Positions 32,999 through 40,189 of a stretch of DNA of 64,000 nucleotides are shown here, piece by piece (the stretch's first letter is position 1; every line of letters starts with the position of its first letter). The notes under the pieces are model-generated. The model was given only the letters and a program-made list of their open reading frames with translations. It was not told where the DNA came from and did not search any database. Made by a program: the position numbers and the translations under genes. Source of the stretch: Terasakiella brassicae (GTDB lineage Bacteria > Pseudomonadota > Alphaproteobacteria > Rhodospirillales > Terasakiellaceae); assembly GCF_014641495.1 (NCBI RefSeq), contig NZ_BMHV01000004.1, positions 124,001 to 188,000 of the forward strand, in the 5' to 3' direction.

Positions 32999-34703
32999 AT
33001 GACTGTCTCAAAATAAGTGTTTCGATCAAAAATGATAAAAGATTATATGTATCTGTTCTAACCGTCTTAACTTTTCCACTGTCAGTTAAATCACCTTCGT
33101 GAACTACACCATTCATGTGTTTTAGATGACTTTTGAAGTTCCCTAAGCCTCTTTTGCAATCACGAAGATGATCTTCATAGAAGATTATTTCTTCATTTGC
33201 TGTCATCCAATCTAACAAGTTGGCTAAGGTTGGCTTGAAGTTCTTTTTAGCGGCTTCAGAAAAGGTTCTCCCTTGCTTTTCCTGCTCGTCAATCACCATC
33301 TTCTTTACTGCGCCATAATACCCTTCTTGGCGAATACGAACAGTAACAGCCCGTTCAAATACAGTGCGATATAACATGAGGCATGCATAAGGGTGCTTAA
33401 TTTGAATATTTTGAGCTTCGTGAATTAACGCACTTAACTTCTTATCATTAAGCAACACATTCATTGCTGGAAGCAAAGTGTCCCAATTTTCATTGTGATC
33501 CTGTGATGATGTCGTAGGTTTTGTCGCTGTTGCTGTAGGTTTGGGTGGGATCTTTATAGGGGCCGAAGTAGGCCCATTTTTGCCACCTTTCCCGCCTTTC
33601 GGACCCGGACGAGTTGGGGAAGATGCTGGTTGACCATATTTAAAGTTTCGGTTTGTTGAGCGATAAGTATCAGAGAGCGCCTTTAACGCCTTTGCAGCTT
33701 CTCTTTGTGATACTTTCTCTAAACTAATATCTGTTTTTTTGCTGTCCCAAGGAAGTAGGTCTGCATCATCCGAAGTAAAGAAAACCCACCCTAAAATTCC
33801 ATTGTATTCACTATGCCAAGTAGACGTCCAACCCACTTTAACTGTACGGTCTGCTGTTAATACAATTCGATCATTGCACACTACATACCAACCACATTCT
33901 GGGATTACATCGCTATTTGCCCGTTGAGACCAACCTTCTTCTCCCTTGAAGATATATTTCTCATGTGCGCCGATTTGAACATTTACATCAACACCATTTG
34001 ATGTTCTGAACTGAGTTCCACCTTTTAATTCTTTAACATCCTCTCTTATTTGAGGGCCAAACTCAGGAATAACGTATTTCCCCACTTGAATTTTCAAACC
34101 TTTTCGAATGCAGAGGCCATAAACCCGACGAATTCGATCAATTAGCTTGTTGTACCACTCTTTATCTTCGAGGTCGTAAGCCGCGTCCAAAGTTAACCTA
34201 TCAATGATGAATTTGTTTGACCTTTTCCCAGAAGAAATCGTTCGATCCGCAAATAGAGTCGTTTCATTTTCTTCTAAGTCTGATTTATTAAAATGTAAGG
34301 AAAAGGCTTCTTCACCATTATCAGTTATAAGCGTACCTTCATTACCTAACTTCCAGAATGCACGGATTAAGCCTACTCCATAAATGCCGATACTAAAGTT
34401 CTGATTGTGTCTCGCACCTAACCGAAAAGCTGTACCCTCAAGTAGATTTGTTTCCATCCCCCGACAATTATCTTCAATGATAATTTTATCATCGTCTAAC
34501 GACAGCTTAATTTCATAACCTTCATACGTTTCTGGTAAACCATTCACCATGGCTTTTTTCTTATCGACAATATCTCTCCGTGCTGCATCAATTGAGTTAT
34601 CAATCAAATCTAAAAGAGAATCTGTCGTAGAGATATCTGAGGTCAAGGCATTGAAAACGAACTTACGTTCCATGCCGAAATCGACGGGCAGTTGGTCTGA
34701 CAC
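32997..34703 (-). CDS. GHKL (MORC/HgiDII-like) ATPase with helical C-terminal domain
   Basis: A 568-residue protein of unknown function. Residues about 10-160 form a GHKL ATP-binding domain: SLLDLIDNSIDAARRD (N-box with N36, D39), IIEDNCRGMETNLLEGTAFRLG (G1 box), and SIGIYGVGLIRAFWKLG (G2 box). The usual catalytic Glu of the N-box is Asp (D32). An S5-like transducer region follows (about 200-345; WVFFTSDDADLLPWDSKKTDISLE), then a Pro/Gly/Thr-rich linker (about 350-400) and a helical C-terminal domain (YACLMLYRTVFERAVTVRIRQEG ... SHLKHMNGVVHEGD) that recalls DUF4145/HEPN-like folds. Such ATPases are found beside DNA methylases in restriction-like loci. It lies 46 bases after the methyltransferase gene. 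No nuclease motif is seen. Confidence 0.7.
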   Translation of the reverse strand: MSDQLPVDFGMERKFVFNALTSDISTTDSLLDLIDNSIDAARRDIVDKKKAMVNGLPETYEGYEIKLSLDDDKIIIEDNCRGMETNLLEGTAFRLGARHNQNFSIGIYGVGLIRAFWKLGNEGTLITDNGEEAFSLHFNKSDLEENETTLFADRTISSGKRSNKFIIDRLTLDAAYDLEDKEWYNKLIDRIRRVYGLCIRKGLKIQVGKYVIPEFGPQIREDVKELKGGTQFRTSNGVDVNVQIGAHEKYIFKGEEGWSQRANSDVIPECGWYVVCNDRIVLTADRTVKVGWTSTWHSEYNGILGWVFFTSDDADLLPWDSKKTDISLEKVSQREAAKALKALSDTYRSTNRNFKYGQPASSPTRPGPKGGKGGKNGPTSAPIKIPPKPTATATKPTTSSQDHNENWDTLLPAMNVLLNDKKLSALIHEAQNIQIKHPYACLMLYRTVFERAVTVRIRQEGYYGAVKKMVIDEQEKQGRTFSEAAKKNFKPTLANLLDWMTANEEIIFYEDHLRDCKRGLGNFKSHLKHMNGVVHEGDLTDSGKVKTVRTDTYNLLSFLIETLILRQS

Positions 34704-34749
34704 TATGCAACATCCAGAAAAATTAATTACTGGATAACAAGCTATAAGG

Positions 34750-35892
34750 TTACGCTGCGCATTGCAACTTTAAGGAGTCGATTTTGCTAAGAATTTGTTT
34801 TAGGAGAAATTCTGAGACTTTTGGCGATACACTATTGCCGATCATTCGGAAGCTTGTCCATTTAGTATGGTGGAATGCAAACCAATCAGGGAAACCCTGT
34901 AATCGTGCTGCTTCACGTACAGTAATCACCCGGCCTTCATCTGGGTGAATTGGACGAACAGCTTGATGACTTCCTTTTTCAGCACCAGTACCAGCACGTA
35001 GAGTTGGACATAGTCCGTCCCATTTCAGCTTTGTACTTTTGCTGACAGGATCAACCTTACCCGGAATTAAGGCCGCATATCGGGCTGCAACTTTCTCTGT
35101 ATGAATTGTAGTTTCATGGCCCGAACTATAACGATCCATCAATCTATCAACTGACACGTCCCATCCCATATTTTTGGGTGGCAATTTACGAGCGGCTCTC
35201 GCGTACTCAGACAGAGATTTTAGCTCTATACTTGGATATTTTGCCCACGAATAATCGCCCTTTTTCCTAGAAGACAGGACTGGCATCGGTAAATCAGCGA
35301 TCGCATCTTTGACTGTTATAGGCTTAATGTCAGATGTTGGCAAGAAATCCGCTAATGATAGTGCATCCATTTTGTTTGGGTTGTATCCAACAACGATTAC
35401 CCGTGTTCTTGTAGTAGGTGCTCCATAATCAGAAGCTTTAATGATCATCGGATCTAAGACACGGAACCTTGGAGTAATCTGTTGGATAGCACTCATTAAA
35501 ACATCAACTGTTCCTTCATCCAACAAGCCTTCAACGTTCTCCATAATGAAGAACTTCGGATCAAGCAAAGCAACTTGCCTAAAGAAATGTCCAATTAATG
35601 AGTTTCTTGGGTCTTCTGCGTCCCTTTTGCCAATACGACTAAAACCTTGGCAAGGTGGGCCACCAATTACACCATCAGGTTTGCGATCTCTTAATAGGAA
35701 ACGCCATGCAGAATTTTCAAGTTTTCCAATATCAGCTTGAATGGCTTGTGTCTGGGGAAAGTTAAGACGATAAGCTGATTGCAGGGTTTCATCAATATCA
35801 ACGGCTACACGACAATCAAAACCTGCCAATTTAGCACCTAACCCAAATCCTCCGCAGCCGGAGAATAAATCTACAATTATAGGCTTATCCAT
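34750..35892 (-). CDS. DNA (cytosine-5-)-methyltransferase
   Basis: A 380-residue C5 methylase with the ordered motifs: I DLFSGCGGFGLG (8-19), IV GGPPCQGFS with catalytic C81, VI MENVEG (117-122), VIII TRTRVIVVG, then a target-recognition region (about 190-300) and IX/X REAARLQGFPDWF and GNSVSP. It transfers methyl from SAM to cytosine in a sequence that cannot be predicted here. It precedes the GHKL ATPase gene in the same direction and is AT-richer than the core genes. It may protect the host from an activity of the ATPase, or act alone in silencing or protection of the element. Confidence 0.93.
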   Translation of the reverse strand: MDKPIIVDLFSGCGGFGLGAKLAGFDCRVAVDIDETLQSAYRLNFPQTQAIQADIGKLENSAWRFLLRDRKPDGVIGGPPCQGFSRIGKRDAEDPRNSLIGHFFRQVALLDPKFFIMENVEGLLDEGTVDVLMSAIQQITPRFRVLDPMIIKASDYGAPTTRTRVIVVGYNPNKMDALSLADFLPTSDIKPITVKDAIADLPMPVLSSRKKGDYSWAKYPSIELKSLSEYARAARKLPPKNMGWDVSVDRLMDRYSSGHETTIHTEKVAARYAALIPGKVDPVSKSTKLKWDGLCPTLRAGTGAEKGSHQAVRPIHPDEGRVITVREAARLQGFPDWFAFHHTKWTSFRMIGNSVSPKVSEFLLKQILSKIDSLKLQCAA

Positions 35893-35986
35893 GATGAGTT
35901 ATTCCATCCAGTATACTACAATAGATTGATTCTAACAGAATGAATTATGAAAAGCGATCGTTAATTTTAGATGAATTTGGGCAATT

Positions 35987-36211
35987 TTATATGTCTTCCA
36001 AATGTATATTGCTACTGCCTATGGCATGTAGCACCTGAAGCATAAAAGTCGCGCTGAAACTGCCCCGTGCGATCTTGTTACTTATGTTCTGGGGGCTTTC
36101 GTCTATTCCCAGTGCTTTCAAGCGCTCTGACACTTCTACGTAGTTCAAATCTTTGCGCGTTATCTCCGTTCTGAGCAACGTTTTAGCGTATTGCTTCCAG
36201 TCTTGGCCCAT
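35987..36211 (-). CDS. DUF6471-like small regulator
   Basis: A 74-residue protein: DWKQYAKTLLRTEITRKDLNYVEVSERLKALGIDESPQNISNKIARGSFSATFMLQVLHAIGSSNIHLEDI. The pattern of helices, with L-KALGI-E-x-NISNKIARGxFSAxFxLQxLxAIG, is that of DUF6471 and looks like a lambda-repressor-like helix-turn-helix. AAGGGATG precedes the ATG. It is divergent from the transposase and shares a compact promoter region with it that contains a palindrome, so control of the transposase is likely (inferred). Confidence 0.72.
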   Translation of the reverse strand: MGQDWKQYAKTLLRTEITRKDLNYVEVSERLKALGIDESPQNISNKIARGSFSATFMLQVLHAIGSSNIHLEDI

Positions 36212-36240
36212 TAGTTCATCCCTTAAAAATATGATTAATC

Positions 36241-36269
36241 ACTATATATGATGATTTTTCATTTGACAA
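36241..36269 (-). promoter_or_regulatory. Promoter of the DUF6471 gene
   Basis: On the minus strand TTGTCA (complement of 36264-36269), a 17-base spacer, and TATAGT (complement of 36241-36246), 30 bases before the start codon. The spacer contains the half-site TCATCATA found in the nearby palindrome. Confidence 0.65.
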
Positions 36270-36291
36270 GGTGGCCTGCAGTGGAGATAAT
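36263..36291 (+). promoter_or_regulatory. Promoter of the IS1595 transposase
   Basis: TTGACA (36263-36268), a 17-base spacer and GATAAT (36286-36291), one base from a perfect sigma-70 promoter. Its -35 overlaps that of the divergent DUF6471 gene almost completely, so the two promoters probably compete. Confidence 0.75.
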
Positions 36292-36307
36292 TCATCATAT
36301 TTGATGA
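36292..36307. promoter_or_regulatory. Palindromic operator at the transposase start site
   Basis: TCATCA-TATT-TGATGA is a perfect 6-4-6 inverted repeat placed directly after the -10 of the transposase promoter. Related half-sites (TGATGATT) occur at 36248-36255 and 36302-36309. A repressor bound here would block the transposase; the adjacent DUF6471 protein is the obvious candidate. Confidence 0.6.
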
Positions 36308-36323
36308 TTAATGATGAAAAACG

Positions 36324-37319
36324 ATGAGCCAACACTTTCTCCTCTCTTCTAAAGCAAAGACGTTATCCGTCGCCAAGGTGGCGCGGATGGCGGAAGAAGA
36401 GGCGTATGAGTTGTTCAAAGAGGTTCGTTGGTCCGTTAATGATGGCGATCCAGTTTGTCCTCATTGTGGTTCGGTTGAATGCTGGACATTCAAAAGTCGT
36501 CGTATCTTCAAATGCAAACATTGCAATAAGCAATTCTCAGTCACCAGCGGTACAATCTTTTCTGGTCGTAAATTGCAGCACCGTGATTATCTGCTGGCCA
36601 TTGCGATCTTTGTAAACTCCTGTAAAGGCGTGTCTGCGCTGCAACTGTCTCGCGATCTGGGCATCCAATATAAAACAGCCTTCGTTCTGGCGCACAAACT
36701 GCGAGAAGTAACTGGTGATGAAATGCAGGATGCGGTTCTGACGGGTGAAGTCGAAGTGGATGGCGCTTACTTTGGCGGCTATCTCAAACCTCGCAACTGG
36801 AAAGAAAACCGTGTCGACCGTCGTTTGCGTCGTCACCAGAACGGCAAGCGCCGCTGTGTCTTTGCGATAAGAGAACGCGAAGGTCGCGTTGTTCCCGTCG
36901 TTATCAAGTCTGAGACTTCGGAAGCCGTCACAACGGCCATTCGCAAACATATCGACAGCCAAGCCAGCATTCACGCAGACGAAAACGCTGCATATGATGC
37001 TTTGCATGCGCAATACCAGATGTTCCGCATCAATCACTCTCGCGTTTATAGCGATGGCGAAGCTTGCACCAATGGGGCTGAGGGTTGGTTTTCCCGTCTG
37101 CGTCGTGCCGAGATCGGGCAGCATCACCATATCGCTGGCAAATACCTTCATTCCTATGCCAATGAAATGGCCTATAAAGAAAACCGTCGTCGCCAAGACA
37201 ACGGCTCTTTGTTTGGTGATCTTCTGTTTAAATCTCTAAACCGTCCAATGTCACGCAATTGGGCCGGATACTGGCAAGGTAACAACCAACCGGGCGAAGT
37301 TTTGCTGTACCCGCACTAA
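36324..37319 (+). CDS. IS1595-family (ISXO2-like) transposase
   Basis: A 331-residue transposase. An N-terminal zinc ribbon (CPHCGSVECWTFKSRRIFKCKHCNKQFSVTSGTIF, about 46-82) is followed by a helix-turn-helix-like segment (GVSALQLSRDLGIQYKTAFVLAHKLRE). The catalytic core has VEVDGAYFGG (first Asp), HADENAAYDAL (second Asp), and TNGAEGWFSRLRRAEIGQHHHIAGKYLHSYANEMAYKENRRR (the N/E and K-rich third region). This order is typical of IS1595. The frame is intact. No strong ribosome site precedes the ATG, which could keep expression low. It is the only transposition gene in the element. Confidence 0.94.
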   Translation: MSQHFLLSSKAKTLSVAKVARMAEEEAYELFKEVRWSVNDGDPVCPHCGSVECWTFKSRRIFKCKHCNKQFSVTSGTIFSGRKLQHRDYLLAIAIFVNSCKGVSALQLSRDLGIQYKTAFVLAHKLREVTGDEMQDAVLTGEVEVDGAYFGGYLKPRNWKENRVDRRLRRHQNGKRRCVFAIREREGRVVPVVIKSETSEAVTTAIRKHIDSQASIHADENAAYDALHAQYQMFRINHSRVYSDGEACTNGAEGWFSRLRRAEIGQHHHIAGKYLHSYANEMAYKENRRRQDNGSLFGDLLFKSLNRPMSRNWAGYWQGNNQPGEVLLYPH

Positions 37320-37322
37320 ACC

Positions 37323-38084
37323 TTATTTAACGCGATCTAGCGCTTCACGATCAAAAATTGCCCGAGCTTTCCAATAATCATTTCTAGTGATTTTGTTTCC
37401 CATACCGTCAATGATCATTTGGGCACGTTTCAGGTGGTCGTTCGTCCCTATTCTAGCCAAATCCGTCGTAAGCTTGAGGTCTGGGCGTTGAGCGTCTTTT
37501 GCAAGGAACTGTTGCGCTTCTTTTAGTTTGTCACTGACCTCTACCGTAAAGAACGGCATGAGGACCATGTCAAACCATGCCTGAGAGCTTACACTGTCAT
37601 CTGTTTCTTTCTTCAACATCATAAACGGCATTTGGTTTTTGATGTTCAAATGACCTATGTACTTAACTTCACCGGGGGCAATGTCAAAACTCATATAGGT
37701 ATAGTCCTGCGTACCGATATCCATCCCTTCGTGTCTGGGGTAGCTTTGAATTTGACCGTTTCCAACTGCTAAACCAAGCCAGATTTGAGCTAAATGGTAA
37801 GTCCCAGGATCAACAACAGTGGCACTATAGTAAGATTTACCATAGTACTCGCTTAACCAAGCTCTAAATTGAGAATTTGGAGAACGAGTAATATCTTTAT
37901 CTTTGGCAAACCTTAAGTCACTGATTTGCTCACCACTCATTACAACAACAGCTTTCTTTGGCGGTATTTGATCGTAGAGGCGCAATGGCGCCTTCTGTAA
38001 TTCGCTGTGGGCCATGTAAGCGATACCACCAGCACAGGCATTTAACATAAAAAGCAAAGCCACTGATGCGATAATTCTAATCAT
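37323..38084 (-). CDS. Transposon-borne lipoprotein of unknown function
   Basis: A 253-residue protein with a lipoprotein signal (RIIASVALLFMLNAC, lipobox LNAC, acylated C17; Ala at +2 points to the outer membrane). The mature part has no recognised domain; it includes ATVVDPGTYHLAQIWLGLAVGNG, a DYTYMSFDIAPGEVKYIGHLNIK stretch that suggests a beta-sandwich, and a helical end (LKEAQQFLAKDAQRPDLKL). It ends 4 bases from the convergent transposase stop and lies inside the terminal repeats, so it is cargo. Role unknown; surface or envelope function is a guess. Confidence 0.6.
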   Translation of the reverse strand: MIRIIASVALLFMLNACAGGIAYMAHSELQKAPLRLYDQIPPKKAVVVMSGEQISDLRFAKDKDITRSPNSQFRAWLSEYYGKSYYSATVVDPGTYHLAQIWLGLAVGNGQIQSYPRHEGMDIGTQDYTYMSFDIAPGEVKYIGHLNIKNQMPFMMLKKETDDSVSSQAWFDMVLMPFFTVEVSDKLKEAQQFLAKDAQRPDLKLTTDLARIGTNDHLKRAQMIIDGMGNKITRNDYWKARAIFDREALDRVK

Positions 38085-38186
38085 TGTTTCTATTCCTTGT
38101 TTTCTCGACTTAGAGCGTCGAAAATTTATACATTAACGAGAACATGTACAATCATTAATTGCCGAAATGACGTTGTCTTTATGGTA

Positions 38187-38633
38187 CTAACCTACGCGAT
38201 CCAACTCCCATAAGGCCATGCTCTTTGGCCCTATGGACGCAATGCGTTTTACCGTGCCTTGTGACTGTAGGCGATCAATGGTGCCTTCTACGCGCTTCTT
38301 AAGGTTCTCTCTGTCGTTTGTATCCAACGGAACAATCAGCTTATCACTGAGCATTGCCGTAATATCAGACACGGTAAGCGGCTTTCTGGAATCTCTGAGG
38401 ATTTCCAGTGTCATTTTGTTGGTGTCGCCGTTCTTAAGGCCGGGAATGCGTTTGACCTTTTTCTTAGGCTTTATTTGGCTTATCGGGTAGTGAGGATCAA
38501 AAATCTTAATTGTAGAAGCGATATGCGCCAAGTCGCCTTCCAAGGTGCGAACCTGCTTACGCATCTCGTCAAGCTCACCAGCCAGTTCGGAATATTTGGA
38601 AATCAAACCAGAAAGAACAAAGGAATTAGACAT
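38187..38633 (-). CDS. Coiled-coil/winged-helix cargo protein
   Basis: A 148-residue protein. Residues 1-45 form a coiled coil (SFVLSGLISKYSELAGELDEMRKQVRTLEGDLAHIASTIKIFDPHY), then a basic linker (IKPKKKVKRIPG) and a winged-helix-like domain (NKMTLEILRDSRKPLTVSDITAM ... NLKKRVEGTIDRLQSQGTVKRIASIGPKSMALWEL). Small proteins of this plan are common in mobile regions of proteobacteria; their role is not known to me. Its ribosome site (GGTGAGG) lies within a hairpin at 38640-38663. It is the cargo gene closest to the right end. Confidence 0.6.
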   Translation of the reverse strand: MSNSFVLSGLISKYSELAGELDEMRKQVRTLEGDLAHIASTIKIFDPHYPISQIKPKKKVKRIPGLKNGDTNKMTLEILRDSRKPLTVSDITAMLSDKLIVPLDTNDRENLKKRVEGTIDRLQSQGTVKRIASIGPKSMALWELDRVG

Positions 38634-38634
38634 G

Positions 38635-38663
38635 AAAAAGCCTCACCACTTATTACGTGAGGC
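38635..38663 (-). promoter_or_regulatory. Hairpin sequestering the ribosome site at the right transposon end
   Basis: GCCTCAC (38640-38646) pairs with GTGAGGC (38657-38663) around a 10-base loop. On the minus strand the 3' arm carries the ribosome site of the next gene and is followed by TTTTT. It could stop, or make untranslatable, transcripts entering the element from outside, as fold-back structures do in some other insertion elements. Confidence 0.55.
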
Positions 38664-38693
38664 CATTTTACTGAAATGGTTCAATTAAATCTG

Positions 38694-38716
38694 GGTGTGT
38701 TTGCTACATAATACCG
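38694..38716 (-). repeat. Right inverted terminal repeat
   Basis: Begins GGTGTGTTTG and ends AATACCG on the plus strand. It is the exact reverse complement of 32841-32863. An identical 23-bp copy follows immediately in tandem. Confidence 0.93.
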
Positions 38717-38739
38717 GGTGTGTTTGCTACATAATACCG
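38717..38739 (-). repeat. Extra tandem copy of the terminal repeat (pre-existing target) with right target duplication
   Basis: A second, identical 23-bp copy directly outside the right end. Its first eight bases (38717-38724, GGTGTGTT) are the right target duplication, matching 32833-32840. So the transposon inserted into a sequence identical to its own end, already present behind cckA, rather than duplicating its end. Confidence 0.8.
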
Positions 38740-38759
38740 GAGCGATTCGTTCCGGTATT
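38733..38759. terminator. Hairpin, probably the displaced cckA terminator
   Basis: AATACCGGA (38733-38741) pairs perfectly with TCCGGTATT (38751-38759) around 9 bases. No long T-run follows. Before the insertion it would have lain about 25 bases behind the cckA stop, so it may have ended the flgB-cckA transcript. Confidence 0.5.
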
Positions 38760-38772
38760 TGCGATTCGGTTG

Positions 38773-38787
38773 GAACTTTAAGAGAAC
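38773..38787. promoter_or_regulatory. LexA (SOS) box of recA
   Basis: GAAC-N7-GAAC (GAAC at 38773-38776 and 38784-38787), the alphaproteobacterial LexA direct-repeat motif, about 120 bases before recA. GTTC repeats at 38818-38831 have a 6-base spacer and are less convincing. Confidence 0.75.
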
Positions 38788-38908
38788 ATAGTTTATAAAA
38801 TCATTTAAAAACAATAAGTTCGCAAATGTTCTTGTTAATGAGAACATTTCATGTACTTTTAAATGAATTGCAACGGCCCCGTTACTTGTGGAATAAGGGA
38901 GCATAGAT

Positions 38909-39982
38909 ATGTCTCAAACGGCACTCAAGCTTGTGGATAAGGATACGATGGATAAAAATAAGGCATTGGAAGCGGCAGTCGCGCAGATTGAACGCGCGTT
39001 CGGTAAAGGCTCCATTATGAAACTGGGCCAGCGCGAAAATGCGGTGGATACGGACGTTATTTCAACTGGGTCTCTCGGGTTGGATATCGGTTTGGGGATC
39101 GGTGGGATGCCGCGTGGTCGTGTTGTTGAAATCTATGGCCCGGAAAGTTCAGGTAAAACAACGCTTGCCCTGCATGTGGTTGCCGAAGCCCAGAAAATGG
39201 GGGGCACGTGTGCGTTTGTGGATGCTGAACATGCGCTGGATCCGGTTTATGCCCAAAAATTGGGATGTAATGTCGATGAACTGTTGATCTCGCAACCGGA
39301 TGCCGGGGAACAGGCCCTTGAAATTACCGATACTTTGGTGCGCAGTGGGGCCGTGGATGTTTTGATCGTTGATAGTGTGGCCGCTCTTGTTCCACGGGCC
39401 GAACTGGAAGGTGAAATGGGCGATACCCACGTGGGCTTGCAGGCCCGGTTGATGTCTCAGGCTTTACGTAAGCTGACGTCTTCGGTGTCGCGCTCCAATA
39501 CCTTGGTGATCTTTATCAACCAAATTCGTATGAAAATCGGGGTGATGTTTGGAAACCCGGAAACCACAACGGGCGGTAACGCTTTAAAGTTTTACTCTTC
39601 CATCCGTTTGGAAATTCGCCGGATTGGTCAAATCAAGGACCGCGACGAAATCGTTGGTAACCAGACCCGCGTTAAAGTCGTGAAAAACAAGATGGCGCCG
39701 CCGTTCCGTACGGTTGAATTCGACATTATGTATGGTGAAGGTGTTTCCAAAATGGGGGAACTGCTGGATCTTGGGGTCAAGGCCGGTGTGGTTGAAAAAT
39801 CCGGTTCCTGGTTCTCGTATAATTCCACACGTGTGGGACAGGGGCGCGAAAATGCCAAGCAGTTCCTGCGGGAGAATGAAGCCATCGCCCAAGAAATCGA
39901 ACGTGCCATTCGTGAAAACGCCGGTTTGATTTCCGATGCAATGACCACAGGTGATTCTGCGGTTTCAACAGAAGATGAATGA
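38909..39982 (+). CDS. recA: Recombinase RecA
   Basis: RecA promotes strand exchange and LexA self-cleavage. The 357-residue protein has [23 protein letters not shown], the Walker [25 protein letters not shown], Walker [13 protein letters not shown], the L2 loop region [27 protein letters not shown], and an acidic C-terminus. Length and order match the family. It has an SOS box upstream and a terminator downstream. The transposon lies 190 bases upstream but does not break the box. Confidence 0.98.
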   Translation: MSQTALKLVDKDTMDKNKALEAAVAQIERAFGKGSIMKLGQRENAVDTDVISTGSLGLDIGLGIGGMPRGRVVEIYGPESSGKTTLALHVVAEAQKMGGTCAFVDAEHALDPVYAQKLGCNVDELLISQPDAGEQALEITDTLVRSGAVDVLIVDSVAALVPRAELEGEMGDTHVGLQARLMSQALRKLTSSVSRSNTLVIFINQIRMKIGVMFGNPETTTGGNALKFYSSIRLEIRRIGQIKDRDEIVGNQTRVKVVKNKMAPPFRTVEFDIMYGEGVSKMGELLDLGVKAGVVEKSGSWFSYNSTRVGQGRENAKQFLRENEAIAQEIERAIRENAGLISDAMTTGDSAVSTEDE

Positions 39983-40047
39983 TCACTCGAAACGTTTTTT
40001 AAATGCTTTTTCTTTGGGAAAAGGGATTTGAAAAGGTAGTCATTGAA

Positions 40048-40085
40048 GCGCCATCTTCCAGCAGAGCAGGGAGGTGGCGTCTTTG
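40048..40085 (+). terminator. Probable recA terminator
   Basis: GCGCCATCTTCC (40048-40059) pairs over 12 positions (with G-U pairs) with GGGAGGTGGCGT (40069-40080), followed by CTTTGTCT. Two further small hairpins (TCTGAAA/TTTCAGA at 40085-40103, AAGGT/ACCTT near 40153-40169) lie in the alaS leader. Confidence 0.6.
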
Positions 40086-40189
40086 TCTGAAAGAATATTT
40101 CAGACAGGGCGGGGACTTCCGCTAGACATGAACCAAAAGGCAAGGTAAAACCTACCTTCTTGACGTGATAAACAAACGAAGTGAAGCCC

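Larger units (their letters stand above)
32841..38716. mobile_element. IS1595-family transposon with methyltransferase/GHKL-ATPase cargo
   Basis: A 5876-bp element bounded by perfect 23-bp inverted repeats and flanked by 8-bp direct repeats GGTGTGTT (32833-32840 and 38717-38724), the duplication length of IS1595-family elements. It encodes an ISXO2/IS1595-type transposase and five cargo genes: GHKL ATPase, C5-cytosine methyltransferase, DUF6471 protein, lipoprotein, and coiled-coil/winged-helix protein. It separates cckA from the hairpin at 38733-38759 that probably ended cckA transcription, and from recA. Transposase, ends and target duplication are intact by eye, so it may be active or recently inserted. 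Some IS1595 members are known to carry passenger genes. Confidence 0.88.

Noticed and set aside
36537-37196. A 219-codon open frame on the minus strand within the transposase
   Set aside because: Antisense shadow of the transposase core; no recognisable domain.
38694-38739. Tandem 23-bp repeats read as the start of a CRISPR or other array
   Set aside because: Only two copies with no spacer; fully explained as transposon end plus target copy.
38818-38831. Second LexA box (GTTC repeats) before recA
   Set aside because: The spacer is 6 instead of 7 bases; the GAAC-N7-GAAC site upstream is exact.
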